From NCBI RefSeq assembly GCF_000191065.1, contig NZ_GL872282.1, forward strand, positions 845,725 to 909,724: DNA of 64,000 nucleotides, given 5' to 3'. Of the stretch, positions 52,870 through 63,300 are shown in pieces. The position numbers and the translations under genes were made by a program. The DNA comes from Prevotella multiformis DSM 16608. Lineage in GTDB: Bacteria; Bacteroidota; Bacteroidia; Bacteroidales; Bacteroidaceae. Position 1 is the stretch's first letter. Every line of letters begins with the position of its first letter. The notes beneath the pieces are model-generated. The model saw only the letters and a list, made by a program, of their open reading frames with translations. It was not told where the DNA came from and ran no database searches.

Positions 52870-53819
52870 TACCATTTCAGTTTGAGGTTATCAATCTTCT
52901 TTGCCAGTTGCAGGTCTTCTGCCGTCACATAAAAAGTCAGCATACGACTGCCATTTCTCTCATAGAGCGTCACTTCAAGCTGCTTGTCTTCTGCAAGAGA
53001 AAACTGCTCGAGCGCAAACACAGCGTGTTCACTACCCATGCCACGCACCTGCATCACCTGATGATAGGCACGAAGTGGCTGAAGCACCTGCTCTTGTATG
53101 GCGGTGCGCTTTGCCCCCTTCTTATCCACCACTTTGAATGTGATAAAATCCACTGAGTACGGCATATTTGTGCCGTTTTCCATACGAGTGTGGAAATACA
53201 GCAAGCCATTGTGGGCATACAAGCCACGAAGCAGGAACTTCATGCCAAACTGCTGTGCACCGATGTGCTTGATGCAGCGTCTGTCATTCTGATAGATAGT
53301 CTGCATCATCAGTTTTACTAATACAGGCGACTCGTTACCGAGTTCCTTAAAGTAAATATCAGAGCGATTGCTTGGCAGCCTGCCTTCTGTTGTAGAGAGA
53401 AAGTCCTTCATCTCGATGCTTAACTTTTCCGGTTCATCGGCATATTTTACATTAAAAGCGTAAAATGAGCCGTCCTCACAGATAACACTCATGTTAGTCT
53501 CTGTCTCAAAGTCCTTCACCGAAGCCTTTACACGTAGTACGTTCTCTGCATCCTCCGCCTTCCCTGCGATAATGTTCTGTGAACCCAAGTCTACATAACG
53601 AATGGCAGAAGGGAAGATAAGATGCACGGTCTTGTCAAAGGTTACGTCCAAGCCGTATGGCAGGACGACACGCCCGTTAGGAATGGAACGGCTCATACCT
53701 TGAAAAAGCTCTCCCGAAGTAAGCGGACGGCTTGGTGTCAGACCATCATTGTTTTCCTGTGCTGTGGCTGTTGCTCCCACCAAGGTAAGCATAGCCATTG
53801 ATAAAATAATTTTCTTCAT
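52869..53819 (-). CDS. traN: TraN-like conjugal transfer protein (VirB9-like)
   Basis: 316 residues, signal peptide (MKKIILSMAMLTLVGATATA), then a VirB9/TraN-type beta domain (VTFDKTVHLIFPSAIRYVDLG, MSVICEDGSFYAFNVKYAD) and a C-terminal domain (YDLDVTFDK-like, FLLRGLYAHNGLLYFHTRME). DUF4138 family. It should form the outer-membrane core of the channel with TraM and TraO. Complete by length. Confidence 0.9.
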   Translation of the reverse strand: MKKIILSMAMLTLVGATATAQENNDGLTPSRPLTSGELFQGMSRSIPNGRVVLPYGLDVTFDKTVHLIFPSAIRYVDLGSQNIIAGKAEDAENVLRVKASVKDFETETNMSVICEDGSFYAFNVKYADEPEKLSIEMKDFLSTTEGRLPSNRSDIYFKELGNESPVLVKLMMQTIYQNDRRCIKHIGAQQFGMKFLLRGLYAHNGLLYFHTRMENGTNMPYSVDFITFKVVDKKGAKRTAIQEQVLQPLRAYHQVMQVRGMGSEHAVFALEQFSLAEDKQLEVTLYERNGSRMLTFYVTAEDLQLAKKIDNLKLKW

Positions 53820-53867
53820 TGTTCCTTTTTGATTTGATGTTATTTTTACTTATCATTTTCGATTGTT

Positions 53868-54705
53868 TTATTTGGACTGAACCAAGAAAAGGCGGTAGCC
53901 ACCCTTGAGCGTTACCTTGATAGTACGCAGTTTCTTCTGAAGCAGCTGACTTGCACCCTGCATCACCCCACGGGCAGCCTCTGAGATAATCTGGTCTTTG
54001 GCAGAGGAAGCGAAGGTAAAGGATGTTCCCATTGAACCGCCGATGTTCGCCCCGACTTCCTTAAGCGCATTGATGTCCTCCGAACCTGGTATATACACTC
54101 CCTCCTGTCCGTCTGTGTCGTATGCCGAGAGTTTGACGGCTATGATATGTCCGTCCACCTCAATGCTTTTGACAAGCAGGTGCATACGGTTACCTTCTAT
54201 CTTGGCGACGGCTATGAGTCGGCTTTGACGTGAAATGTGCAGCCCCTCTACCTTGGCACTTTCAAGCAGACGGAGTACGACATTGTCACCCTCCTTAAGA
54301 ACAGTAGTCCTGTCCACTACTACTTTGAGCGTATTGCACAGCAAAGAAGGAGAACTGCCGGTAAGCGAATGAAAGCCCATATTACGAGCCTTCTTGCCGT
54401 ATTCCTCCATAAAGTACACATCGCTCATAGGCTGATTAAGTGAAGATACTAACTGCCTACGCTCCGGCAGCACCTCCATTGCAGGCTTTTCATTCTGCAT
54501 GGTCTTGCCCTTAGCGGCTTCAGAGCCACCTGCAGCCCCTTCTGTCTTCTCTTTTTCAGCAGTCAGACCGTTATTGAGGGTAGGTGGAGTTGATGCTTTG
54601 GAAAGATACTTCGCTGCCATCTGATAGCTCTTTTCCATCAAGGCAAGCTGTCGTTTCTCTTCATTGTCCTCCCTGCTGTCTTTGACAGAGAGTTCATTTT
54701 TAAGG
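53868..54705 (-). pseudogene. traM: TraM, 5'-truncated
   Basis: The C-terminal domain of TraM (VirB10-like) is intact: HLLVKSIEVDGHIIAVKLSAYD, IPGSEDINALKEVGANIGGSMG and SQLLQKKLRTIKVTLKGGYRLFL. The N-terminal membrane segment and linker of the family (usual length about 430-450 residues) are missing. The open frame enters the TIR element B at 54706 and soon meets a stop. The first in-frame ATG is at 54638. The gene was cut by the event that placed element B here. Confidence 0.8.
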
Positions 54706-55273
54706 GTTCTTCCGTTAAATGCATAGGTTGGAAACAGAATAAAATCTTATATCCTTATACGATATGACTATCCGAAGTTAGGCGGTCTCACAAAAAGGGA
54801 TAAAGCACAAGATAAAAATGCAGAAAAGACAAGTTAACACCACGTCTTTCATCTTCTACAAACAACTTATCCCCATACCAACCAACGTTTATAAACTCTT
54901 TTTATGCAGTTCAAAGCTAACACATGCTCTTTTGGTTTCATAAAGACGCCTGTTTGTCGAGCAATAGATGCTCTTTTGAAGTCTAAATAACGCCCTTTTG
55001 AAATCCAAACAAGCACCTTTTCTTACAAGGCTTTATAACTAATTGATTTACCGTTGTTTGCAAACTCGCTCTTTACACAAATTTTGCCTTTATTGATAGA
55101 TGTTTTATCCGAAATAATGTCATTCTTAATCCATTGTTTGCCATCAAAGTTTTCTGTGTTAGAGGGTGATAATAAAGTAGGTAGTTGACAGTCTTGTCTA
55201 TGCCTTTTTTAATAAATCTTCGGTTCTTCTGTTAAAGCTATACGAAAAGTATCCACGCATTTAACGAAAGAAT
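54706..55273 (-). mobile_element. TIR-bounded non-coding element, copy B
   Basis: The reverse complement matches copy A (16077-16679) from end to end. The ends are GTTCTTCCGTTAAATGCAT (54706) and, on the other strand, ATTCTTTCGTTAAATGCGTG. No ORF of note. It separates the traM fragment from the GHKL gene and thus sits at the deletion breakpoint in the tra operon. Confidence 0.7.
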
Positions 55274-55367
55274 CTTTTTACTATTTGTAATGATATACTG
55301 GAGAAATATGTTCTATTAAGTTATTATGAAAAGGTTAGCATGTAATAATAAAAGGTTGTCTCTTTTG

Positions 55368-55398
55368 TTTGAAATATAAAATTATAAATGTAACTTTG
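55368..55398 (+). promoter_or_regulatory. Promoter of the GHKL gene
   Basis: TTTG (55368-55371), 19 nt, TAACTTTG (55391-55398), a perfect Bacteroidetes promoter 67 bp before the ATG. Confidence 0.75.
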
Positions 55399-55465
55399 CG
55401 CAGTTATAAGCAAAAGGAGAAATGAAGTAATATCTTTTTTAGATATAAATAAACTCATAATCATC

Positions 55466-57310
55466 ATGGAAGTAAATATAAAACAGGCTTTGAAAGTTTT
55501 CTTTTCTAAATCATCATTTGAGATGATTTATTTTGAGGCATTTGCCAATGCTCTTGATGCGGGTGCAACTGATTTTTATATTGATATAAAACAAGGGAAT
55601 GAGCTAAAGGAGTTATCCTTAGTTCTAACAGATAATGGTATAGGTTTCACAGATGAACGTTTTCGAAAATTTGGAAAGCTCTTTGATGTTGAAGAAGAGC
55701 CAAGTCATAAGGGACTAGGACGCCTAGTCTATTTGTGCTATTTTGGTAAGGTACATGTTGAGAGCTGTTTTAACAATTCTGTCACAAGAGTTTTTGATTT
55801 TGATGAATCCTTCAGCGGAACAAGTCAAACTATACATACGGGTAATGAAGACAATGGCACGGTATTGACTATGACGGAGTTCTTAGGAACAAAACTTGGA
55901 AGAAATGATTATATAAAGCCATCTTATATAAAGAATGCACTATTGGAAAATTTCTATATGAAGTTCTATAAAGCGAAGTTGGCAGGTAAACAACTCAATA
56001 TCTTTATTCGCTTATTTGTTGATGGGCAAATCGTTTCAGAAGAAACAATTACCACTGATAGTATGCCTTCTTTCTCTGTTAAGGAATTAACTACACAAAT
56101 GGATCTTTTTAATAGTATAGACCTTTATTACTATGTCAGAGAAGTAGAAATAAAAGAGACAAAGGTTATAACAGCATTAGCTATTGATGACCGTAGTCAT
56201 AGAGTAGAAATAATTGCAGATGAAAATCTACCTAAAGGTTATGAAATGATATTTTTGCTCATTTCTGAATCATTTCAAGGAAATATAGATGGAACTCGTC
56301 AGAATCTTACCATCTCAGACAATGAATTGACTATAATAAAGACTATTTTTAGGAATGGAATATCAGAAGTCATAAAAGAGCAGTTCCCTCAAATAAATAA
56401 GAATAATGAGAAAAGAGTTACTTATTTAAAACAAACCTTTCCACATCTTTGCGGTTATTTTGATAATAATGACATAGGATATTCTTCGCAAACTGATATT
56501 CTGAAAAAAGCTCAAGATAAGTTCTTCAGAGATCAGAAAGAAATTCTTGGTGCCAAGGAGTTAAATGACGAACAATTTAACAAATCATTAGACCTTTCTG
56601 CACGTGCTTTAACTGAATATATTTTATTCAGACAGAATGTAATCAAAAGAATGAAAGGATTAGATAAAAATAATAAAGAAGAGGAACTGCATAATCTTAT
56701 AGCACCTAAATACGCAGAATTTCATGGACAAGATGTTGTTACAGATATGTATAGAAATAACGTCTGGGTCCTTGATGATAAATTTATGAGTTATAGCACA
56801 GTACTTAGTGAAGCAGAAATGTCACGAGTAATAGATGTCCTTACTGAAGGGGAAGTTAGAGATAAAGATAATGATCGTCCAGATATAACGCTCTTCTTTT
56901 CGGGAAATCCAAACGAATCAGACAAGAAAGTAGATGTTGTTGTTGTTGAATTAAAACGTTTAGGCTTAAGTGCTGAACAAAATTCTATTGTTGAATTTCA
57001 ATTGGATACTCGAACGCGCAGACTAGCTGAATATTATGGTAATCGTATACAGAGAATGTGGTTTTATGGTATTGTTGATTTCGATGATCAATATGAAATG
57101 CATCTAAGGGATAATTATTTCAAGCCTTTATTTTCAAATGGGAAAATATATTTTCGTTCAAAACAAGTGTCTTTAAATTTAACAAGTTCAGAAAGTGTTA
57201 TTCAAAATGCTTACATACTTGATTTTTCTGCTATGGTTGAAGACGCAAATTCGAGGAATTCGACATTCTTAAAAATACTCCAACATAGTTTCGAAAAACG
57301 AAAACAATAA
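55466..57310 (+). CDS. GHKL ATPase with C-terminal PD-ExK-like motif, candidate defence protein
   Basis: 614 residues. The N-terminal GHKL (Hsp90/MutL-like) ATPase has motif I EAFANALDAGA (Asn 28), motif II DNGIGF (56-61) and the lid HKGLGRL (81-87). A long helical middle follows. Near the C-terminus PDITLFF (Asp 473) and VVVVELKR (Glu 495, Lys 497) form a PD-(D/E)xK-like site, so a nuclease is likely. It has its own promoter and is very AT-rich. It lies between element B and the broken traG, on the opposite strand to the tra genes. Proteins that pair a GHKL ATPase with a nuclease-like end include candidate antiphage factors. No activity is shown. Confidence 0.8.
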   Translation: MEVNIKQALKVFFSKSSFEMIYFEAFANALDAGATDFYIDIKQGNELKELSLVLTDNGIGFTDERFRKFGKLFDVEEEPSHKGLGRLVYLCYFGKVHVESCFNNSVTRVFDFDESFSGTSQTIHTGNEDNGTVLTMTEFLGTKLGRNDYIKPSYIKNALLENFYMKFYKAKLAGKQLNIFIRLFVDGQIVSEETITTDSMPSFSVKELTTQMDLFNSIDLYYYVREVEIKETKVITALAIDDRSHRVEIIADENLPKGYEMIFLLISESFQGNIDGTRQNLTISDNELTIIKTIFRNGISEVIKEQFPQINKNNEKRVTYLKQTFPHLCGYFDNNDIGYSSQTDILKKAQDKFFRDQKEILGAKELNDEQFNKSLDLSARALTEYILFRQNVIKRMKGLDKNNKEEELHNLIAPKYAEFHGQDVVTDMYRNNVWVLDDKFMSYSTVLSEAEMSRVIDVLTEGEVRDKDNDRPDITLFFSGNPNESDKKVDVVVVELKRLGLSAEQNSIVEFQLDTRTRRLAEYYGNRIQRMWFYGIVDFDDQYEMHLRDNYFKPLFSNGKIYFRSKQVSLNLTSSESVIQNAYILDFSAMVEDANSRNSTFLKILQHSFEKRKQ

Positions 57311-57408
57311 GTGAAGTTTGTGCGTTTCGAGGTTAGGTACATTATCACCTCAATTATAACTACAAATCTAGGCTGTTCCACACTGAAATCATCATAATGT
57401 CAGCATTC

Positions 57409-57492
57409 CTACGCTACGGAGAGCAGTAGAAACTTCGACTCTAAAGAGGTTGTCTTGTTTTTTCGGTTAAAAACCTCAACAGCACGTCTCAT
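57409..57492 (-). pseudogene. traG: TraG 5' remnant
   Basis: The start codon overlaps the traF stop (ATGA). The first 27 codons (MRRAVEVFNRKNKTT, then LESKFLLLSVA) resemble the TraG N-terminus. The frame then stops, and the remaining about 800 residues of the VirB4-like ATPase are absent. Confidence 0.65.
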
Positions 57493-57824
57493 TTCTTCGC
57501 TTTCTTTGGTTGAAGGTTACGGATAAGGTGGCAGACCGTACGGCGGTTCACAAGGTAGCGTGGGTGCATACGCACTGCTCCTTTTTTCATCAGCCCGTAT
57601 TGCCCGTACTTTCTGTTCATGGTGAACGTTTGCCATACCACAAGGCTGGCACCCACTACGCCTATGACAAGACAGGCTATCTGACTGATGCCACAGAGAT
57701 AGAGCACGACAACGAGAATGAAGACAGCCAGCAGCCCTCCTGCAAAGAGGAAGAGGTACTGTGCCTTCAAGCCCTTGAACTCCACCGTCCGACCTACGCC
57801 CTTGTTGATTTCAAATGATGCCAT
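57489..57824 (-). CDS. traF: TraF-like conjugal transfer protein (DUF4133)
   Basis: 111 residues with two transmembrane segments (AQYLFLFAGGLLAVFILVV, LVIGVVGASLVVWQTFTM) and KYGQYGLMKKGAVRMHP. DUF4133 is the TraF family (VirB3-like). Complete. It follows traE by 4 bp and overlaps the traG start. Confidence 0.9.
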   Translation of the reverse strand: MASFEINKGVGRTVEFKGLKAQYLFLFAGGLLAVFILVVVLYLCGISQIACLVIGVVGASLVVWQTFTMNRKYGQYGLMKKGAVRMHPRYLVNRRTVCHLIRNLQPKKAKK

Positions 57825-57828
57825 CGCC

Positions 57829-58131
57829 TTACAGGAAGAAGCTTCTCAGGATAGTGGCAGCCACGATGAGGAAGATACACGCACCGAACCAAGAGGCTGC
57901 GGTCTTGCTCGTATCGGGGTCGCCACTTGAGAACTTGTTGTACACTTTTATTCCTCCTATCAGACCTACCACAGCACCGATAGCATAGATAAGCTTCGTT
58001 CCGGGATCAAAATAGCTTGTTACCATTTTTGTGGCTTCATTGATACCCGCCATGCCGTTGCCATGTGCGTATGCTCCTATGGCGGTAGCCGTCAGCAGGA
58101 ACAGCATTGTGATTTTCTTTTTGTTGTTCAT
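57829..58131 (-). CDS. traE: TraE-like conjugal transfer protein (DUF4134)
   Basis: 100 residues, signal-like N-terminus (ITMLFLLTATAIGAYA) and two hydrophobic segments (LIYAIGAVVGLIGGI, ASWFGACIFLIVAATIL). DUF4134, the VirB2/pilin-like component of the CTnDOT apparatus. Complete, intact and conserved in sequence. Confidence 0.9.
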   Translation of the reverse strand: MNNKKKITMLFLLTATAIGAYAHGNGMAGINEATKMVTSYFDPGTKLIYAIGAVVGLIGGIKVYNKFSSGDPDTSKTAASWFGACIFLIVAATILRSFFL

Positions 58132-58187
58132 TGTTTTTTTTATTTTAAGTTGTTAAATGAATTGTTTTCTTTTGGGTAGAGGTGAAA

Positions 58188-58251
58188 AGGGGTGGCTCGG
58201 TTTTATCGTATGACAGATATAGTTTGATTGTTTTACTTTTGAGCCACCCCT
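58188..58251. terminator. Long-loop inverted repeat upstream of traE
   Basis: AGGGGTGGCTC (58188-58198) pairs perfectly with GAGCCACCCCT (58241-58251) around a 42-nt AT-rich loop. It could be a terminator for the fragment at 58286 or a transfer-operon attenuator. Confidence 0.45.
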
Positions 58252-58285
58252 CGAACACTGTACAATATGAACAAAAACAATAGTT

Positions 58286-58520
58286 TTACAAATAGTATGA
58301 CAGTGAACGCGCGGCTTCTTCCGAAACATCGCTGTTGCTGCTCAATATGCTATAGTCTGTTTCTGAATTAGGAGAAGCCCCTATATAGCCTTGCTGTAAT
58401 TCCGCTTCTTCCGCCTTGCGAATGGCAGCAAGTAGCTTTTGATGGTCTTGCTCCTGTTTGAGCGTTGCCTCCTTAATGTAGTCCATGAGCTGTGTGCCTC
58501 GTATCGCCTGCAGTGTTTCG
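58286..58520 (-). pseudogene. 3' remnant of a tra-operon gene
   Basis: About 78 C-terminal residues on the minus strand (LYHETLQAIRGTQLMDYI, then IRKAEEAELQQGYIG, ending AARSLSYYL). The family is not recognised; it is in the operon position upstream of traE. Its 5' side changes at about 58520 into the oppositely oriented mobC remnant, so a deletion joined the two. A helical TrbJ-like C-terminus is one possibility, held weakly. Confidence 0.45.
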
Positions 58521-59850
58521 TGATAGAGAAAGGCTTTGCCATGTATATCTACGATTACAAGTTTCCCGACCTTTCCGAGATTGCCTATAATCACCTGCTC
58601 CAGCATTTGGACGCTTACAAGGTAAAACCACAGTTCTATGTGATTAACTTTGACGACCCTCGCAAGTCGCACCGTTGCAATCCCATCAATCCAGCCTTTA
58701 TGACGGATATATCGGATGCCTATGAGAGTGCCTATACGATTATGCTCAATCTGAACCGTTCATGGATTCAGAAGCAGGGAGATTTCTTTGTGGAGTCGCC
58801 GATTATCTTGCTGGCAGCCATCATCTGGTTTTTGAAAATCTATGAGAACGGGAAGTATTGCACTTTTCCGCACGCCATAGAGTTTCTGAACCGCCCCTAT
58901 GCACAGATATTCCCTATACTCACTTCCTACGATGAGCTTGCCAACTACCTTTCTCCTTTATGGACGCTTGGGAGGGCGGAGCACAGGATCAGTTGCAGGG
59001 GCAGATAGCCAGTGCCAAGATACCGCTTTCCCGTATGATCTCGCCAGCTCTTTATTGGGTGATGACGGGTGATGATTTCTCGCTCGACATCAATAACCCT
59101 AATGAGCCGAAAGTCCTTGTTGTTGGTAATAATCCCGACCGTCAGAATATCTACTCGGCTGCTCTCGGTCTGTATAACAGTCGTATTGTGAAACTCATCA
59201 ACAAGAAGAAGCAACTCAAATCATCAGTAATCATCGACGAGCTGCCTACCATTTACTTTCGTGGACTTGATAATCTTATCGCTACTGCCCGAAGTAATAA
59301 AGTGGCAGTCTGCTTAGGCTTTCAGGACTTTTCACAGCTCACCCGTGACTATGGAGACAAAGAAAGCAAGGTGATTCAAAATACGGTGGGCAATGTTTTC
59401 TCTGGTCAAGTAGTAGGCGAAACTGCCAAGACATTGAGTGAGCGCTTTGGTAAGGTCTTGCAACAACGGCAGTCTATGACCATCAACCGCAATGACAAGT
59501 CTACGTCTATCTCCACACAGATGGACAGCCTTATCCCTGCAAGCAAAATCAGTAATCTTACACAGGGAATGTTTGCCGGTGCTGTGTCGGACAATTTCAA
59601 CGAGCGCATCGACCAAAAGATATTCCACGCAGAAATAGTCGTGAATAGTGCTAAGGTATCGGCAGAAATGAAAGCCTACCAGCCCATACCTGTAATAGTA
59701 GACTTTACAAATGAAGTTGGATCTGATAATCTCAAAGAGACTATCGAAGCCAACTATAAACGCATCAAACAAGAGATTCTATCACTTGTGGAATTGGAGG
59801 AGGAACGCATCAAGGCCGACCCGACTCTTGCCCACTTAAACAAGGAGTAG
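58521..59850 (+). pseudogene. mobC: MobC (VirD4-like coupling protein), truncated and frameshifted
   Basis: The DNA encodes the middle and C-terminal parts of the coupling ATPase: MYIYDYKFPDLSEIAYNHLL, SWIQKQGDFFVESPIIL, then after a one-base loss near 58957-58959 the other frame gives MDAWEGGAQDQLQGQIASAK, VIIDELPTIYFRGLDN (Walker B) and VAVCLGFQDFSQLTRDYGD. The N-terminal membrane region and Walker A are missing because the sequence starts at a rearrangement junction. It would normally bring the relaxosome to the channel; here it cannot work. The first frame ends at 59008; the second runs 58960-59850. Confidence 0.85.
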
Positions 59851-59891
59851 ACCATTTACCAACCGATGTCTCCGAGCATCTGTTTCTTGCA

Positions 59892-59915
59892 AAGGTATCC
59901 GAGAATAGATACCTT
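59892..59915 (+). terminator. Hairpin after mobC
   Basis: AAGGTATC/GATACCTT with an 8-nt loop, followed by ACCATTAG. A second short hairpin (ATATTC/GAATAT) lies 25 bp further on. Weak as terminators. Confidence 0.35.
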
Positions 59916-59987
59916 ACCATTAGGAGGCTAAAGATTAATATTCGAGAGAATATCTATCGGATTGTATATGTGCGTCAATTTTTTAAT

Positions 59988-60029
59988 CATCGGGAGGGCG
60001 CGGCACCTGTTGCGTGTCGTGCCCCGATG
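59988..60029. repeat. CATCGGG hairpin 1
   Basis: CATCGGG (59988) pairs with CCCGATG (60023-60029), with a GGCGCGGCAC/GTCGTGCC inner stem. It lies just past the small-protein stop. Confidence 0.6.
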
Positions 60030-60040
60030 AAAAGATAGCG

Positions 60041-60241
60041 TTAATCGTCCCACAGCGAGGACGAGGAACTGCCGCTGTTGCCCTCGTTGTCCTCGTCGTC
60101 GTCGAAGAAGCTGTTACCCTTCGACAGGGCCGGTCCCGTAGCGGGGTCTTCACTGATGCCCACGCTGATGGAGCCGGCGAGTATAGAGTTTTCTAATGTG
60201 ATGGGGACCACTTTGATTTCCGGTTTGATGTAATTGTTCAT
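60041..60241 (-). CDS. Small acidic protein of unknown function
   Basis: 66 residues (MNNYIKPEIKVVPITLENS, then an acidic DDDEDNE and Ser-rich tail ending SLWDD). No signal peptide and no motif. Short proteins beginning MNNYIKPEI are frequent beside surface-protein genes in Prevotella. It lies 126 bp after the large surface-protein gene and between two CATCGGG hairpins. Confidence 0.6.
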   Translation of the reverse strand: MNNYIKPEIKVVPITLENSILAGSISVGISEDPATGPALSKGNSFFDDDEDNEGNSGSSSSSLWDD

Positions 60242-60270
60242 TTTTTATTAATTAACTGTTTGTTTTAAAT

Positions 60271-60352
60271 CATCGGGGGGAGCGCACCACCCGTTTCCAT
60301 GGGATTCGGAACGTGATGAATCACGCTCCAGCGGCGTGCCGCACCCCCGATG
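60271..60352. repeat. CATCGGG hairpin 2
   Basis: CATCGGGGG (60271) pairs with CCCCCGATG (60344-60352), with an AGCG-type inner stem and a longer loop. It lies between the large-protein stop and the small-protein start. It resembles hairpin 1 at both ends. Confidence 0.6.
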
Positions 60353-60366
60353 AGAGAGACATCTTT

Positions 60367-63300
60367 TTATTTCACAACAACCTTGCGGCCGCCGACGATG
60401 TAGACGCCTGCGGGCAGCCGGTGGCGTGCGTCATCGAGGCGATCGGCCACGCGGCGGCCTTGCAGGTCATACACCGGACCGTTCTTTCCGTCGGTCGCCT
60501 CGTTCGTCGTGCTGCCGATGCCGGTGGTCTCGCCGTCGAGGACGACAGAGAGCTGCTTGGCACCTGACGCCTGCGGTGGACAGATGATGTAGGCACGGTA
60601 GGCAGGAATGGTGGCGGCGGAATTGGTCGTCGTTACCTTGTGGAACTTGCCGTCGTCCTGCAGAATGTAGGCGTTGTTGGCGGCAGCGGTGGCGTTGCTC
60701 ACGCCGGCTACCGTACCCGTGAATTTGTAACCTGCGGCGGGGATCGTCATCTTGTCGGCCTTGTAGGCTTTCACCTCGATGTTTCTGCCGCCGAGCTGTG
60801 GCATACCGTTAGCCGTGATGTAATACGGCGTGTATGCCGTGAGCTTGTCGTCCACTTCCTTGAAATGGACTTCGTTTTTGTTGCCGCCCGAGAGGGTGTA
60901 GGCCTTGAACCCCTGAGCATACAAGTCGTAAGGCAGACACAGCGTGGCATTCTGCGTGCCATTGAAGTTGCGCTCGTAGGTAACGGTGGCGGCAGTGAAG
61001 TCGAGCCCGATGGGCAACGGCTGTCCGTCGGTGAGGCGGAAGTCGTCGCACGCCCAGCCGTTCTTTGCCGCGTCGTAGTACACGTAGTTCGCCTTGCTCT
61101 TGTCGGCTGCGTTGTAGAAGTCGGGCATTTCACCCAACTGCTGTGCCCAGTAGCACTTGTCGGTGCGGTCGGCCTGCAACTTCTTTGTCACCTCGCCGCT
61201 CTTGAGCTGCTCGGCGGTTATCTTCGTGCCTTGTGCCTTGCCGCAGGTGTTGAGGTAGTAGCAGTTGTTGAGGGTTGTGGTTGCGCCGTAGTAAGCGTCA
61301 CCTACAAAGGTTCTTGAAAATGTATCCCCATTGCCGCTGCCAAGATATAGGCAGTTGTTCAGAGTGCAGGTGCCTTCCTGACTTCCTACGAATCCCGCCA
61401 TTTTATCCTTTCCTATATCCGTCGTGGCAGTGATATTACCCTTTACAACGCAGTCATCGATGGTAACATTGGCACCGGGTTTTACAAAGTAAATCATGCC
61501 CGCCGCGTCGCATGCGCTAATTAGAATACTGCTCGTGATGTTCACATTGCTGACACAGTTAGTGAGGGTGATGGTGCCATAGGCACTCATAAGCAATCCA
61601 GACAAAAACTTTTCGTTTGAGGTTATCTGCCCTTCGGTGCGCAGGTTTTTGATGGTGGCGCCTTCCACAACGCTGAAGGGAGCTATGTACCCGTTTGAAC
61701 CGCTATCCCAGTTGAGCTTCAGCGTATATCCCTGCCCGTCGAACGTGCCGCCGTACTCTTTCGAATCATTTCCCACCATGTTGATTTCCGAGCCGAGGTC
61801 GACGTTGCGCATGAGCTTGGCGTCGATCTTGTTCTGTCCGCTGTTTACAATGTCGCAGAACGCCTTCCAGTTCTCCTTTGATGCGATTTCGTAGCAGTCC
61901 TTTTCGGCGAGGTTGATGCGCACCTGCTTGTCGGATGTTACGGTGGTTGAGCCGTTGAAGCCGTCCTCAAAGGCGATTCCGGAGTAATAATGGTGCTCGT
62001 TGTAGTCGCTGCCAAGGAGGTCCTTTGGTGTAAAGGTGGGCATGGAGCCGTAGATGGCCTTGTTGCGCGTGGCGTAGCGCGTGGCGCGCACCTGGCTGTT
62101 GAAGGTGAAATCCACCTTATAGACCCGCTTCGCGCCGTCGTCAGTGAGCAGGGGCTCGTCGTTCGTGCCGAGCATTTGTCCCCAGACGGTGTTGTTTCTG
62201 CCGTTCTGCAACTTATAAGCTACTTCGCCGCTCCGCAGCTGCTCCTCGGTTACTTTCGTGCCCTGCTTGTATTCACTACCGCAGGCGTTGAGGTAGTAGC
62301 AGTTGTTGATGGTGGCGTTGGGGGCGATGGTGTAGCTATATTCGTTGCTGCCGTTGTTCGTGCCAGCGTAGAGGCAGGTGTTCAGGGTGCAGGTGCCATA
62401 CTGGTAACATACAAATCCGCCCATGCCTGTCCTGCCTGCACCGGTGGCGTTGATTGCGCCCTTGACGAGGCAGTCGGTGATGGTGACTTGGGTGTTGGTG
62501 TATATATAGGAAATCAAGCCTCCAGCCCCGCATCTGTCGCTGGTATAGCTGCTCGTGATGTTCACCGCGCTGACGCAGTTCGAGATGGTGTTGTTATCGC
62601 CGGATGCCTCGTCAATCAGCCCTGCCAGAAAGTGACCGCTCGATTTGATAGTCCCTGCGGTGCGCAGGTTCTTGATGGTTGCGCCGTCCACCCTGCGGAA
62701 GGGGGCGATGTCGCTTTCGCCGGTGTTCCAGTTGAGCGTGAGCGTATGGTTCTGTCCGTCGAACGTGCCGGCATACTTATGGTCATATCTGCCTATCATC
62801 GCGATATCTCCACCGAGATTGATGTCGGCTTCGAGCTTGGCGTTGAGATTAGTCATGCCCTTTTCATTGACGAGTTTGCAGAACAGCTTCCACTCGTTGG
62901 CGTCCTTGATGAGTATCGTGCCGTCCTGGTCACGGCGCATCACGATGATGGTATGCGAGAGGGAGGCCGCCTCGTAGAAATTGGTCTCTTTCTGCGTGAA
63001 GGTGATAGTCGCCTCGCCTGCCGTGCCGCCGAACTTGAGATAAGGCATATCGTAGCGGAGGACGGCGTTGTTGCTGCTGGTAACGCTGAAGGACTCATCG
63101 TTATAATCAAAATTCTCGCCGCTCTTTGTTTTGCTATTATTGAGATAGTCGCGTAAGTTGTGAGGGGTGTTACTGAAAAGCACATCGGGCAGGCCTACTG
63201 AGGTAAAGGTTACTCCGTCGCGCTTCGTGGTGACCGTCGTGCTGCACTGCGCTTTGGCACAGTTCTCACTGGCACTGCAAGTGGCGGTGAAGACTACCGT

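Larger units (their letters stand above)
44193..59915. mobile_element. Decayed CTnDOT-like conjugative element
   Basis: It carries an integrase, DUF1896, PcfK/PcfJ, an HU-like protein and a partial tra operon (minus strand: TraE, TraF, TraG stub, then TraM fragment, TraN, TraO, TraQ, lysozyme), plus a MobC remnant. TraA-D, most of TraG, TraH-L and a MobA/B pair of the CTn type are missing. The left limit is the attR of element 1; the right limit is placed at the hairpin after mobC. No matching att pair was found for it. Confidence 0.7.

Noticed and set aside
44462..59898. TTTGC-type sites at 44464 and 59889 as CTnDOT attL and attR of element 2
   Set aside because: The two cores are in opposite orientation, and TAnnTTTG is also the promoter consensus and so frequent by chance.
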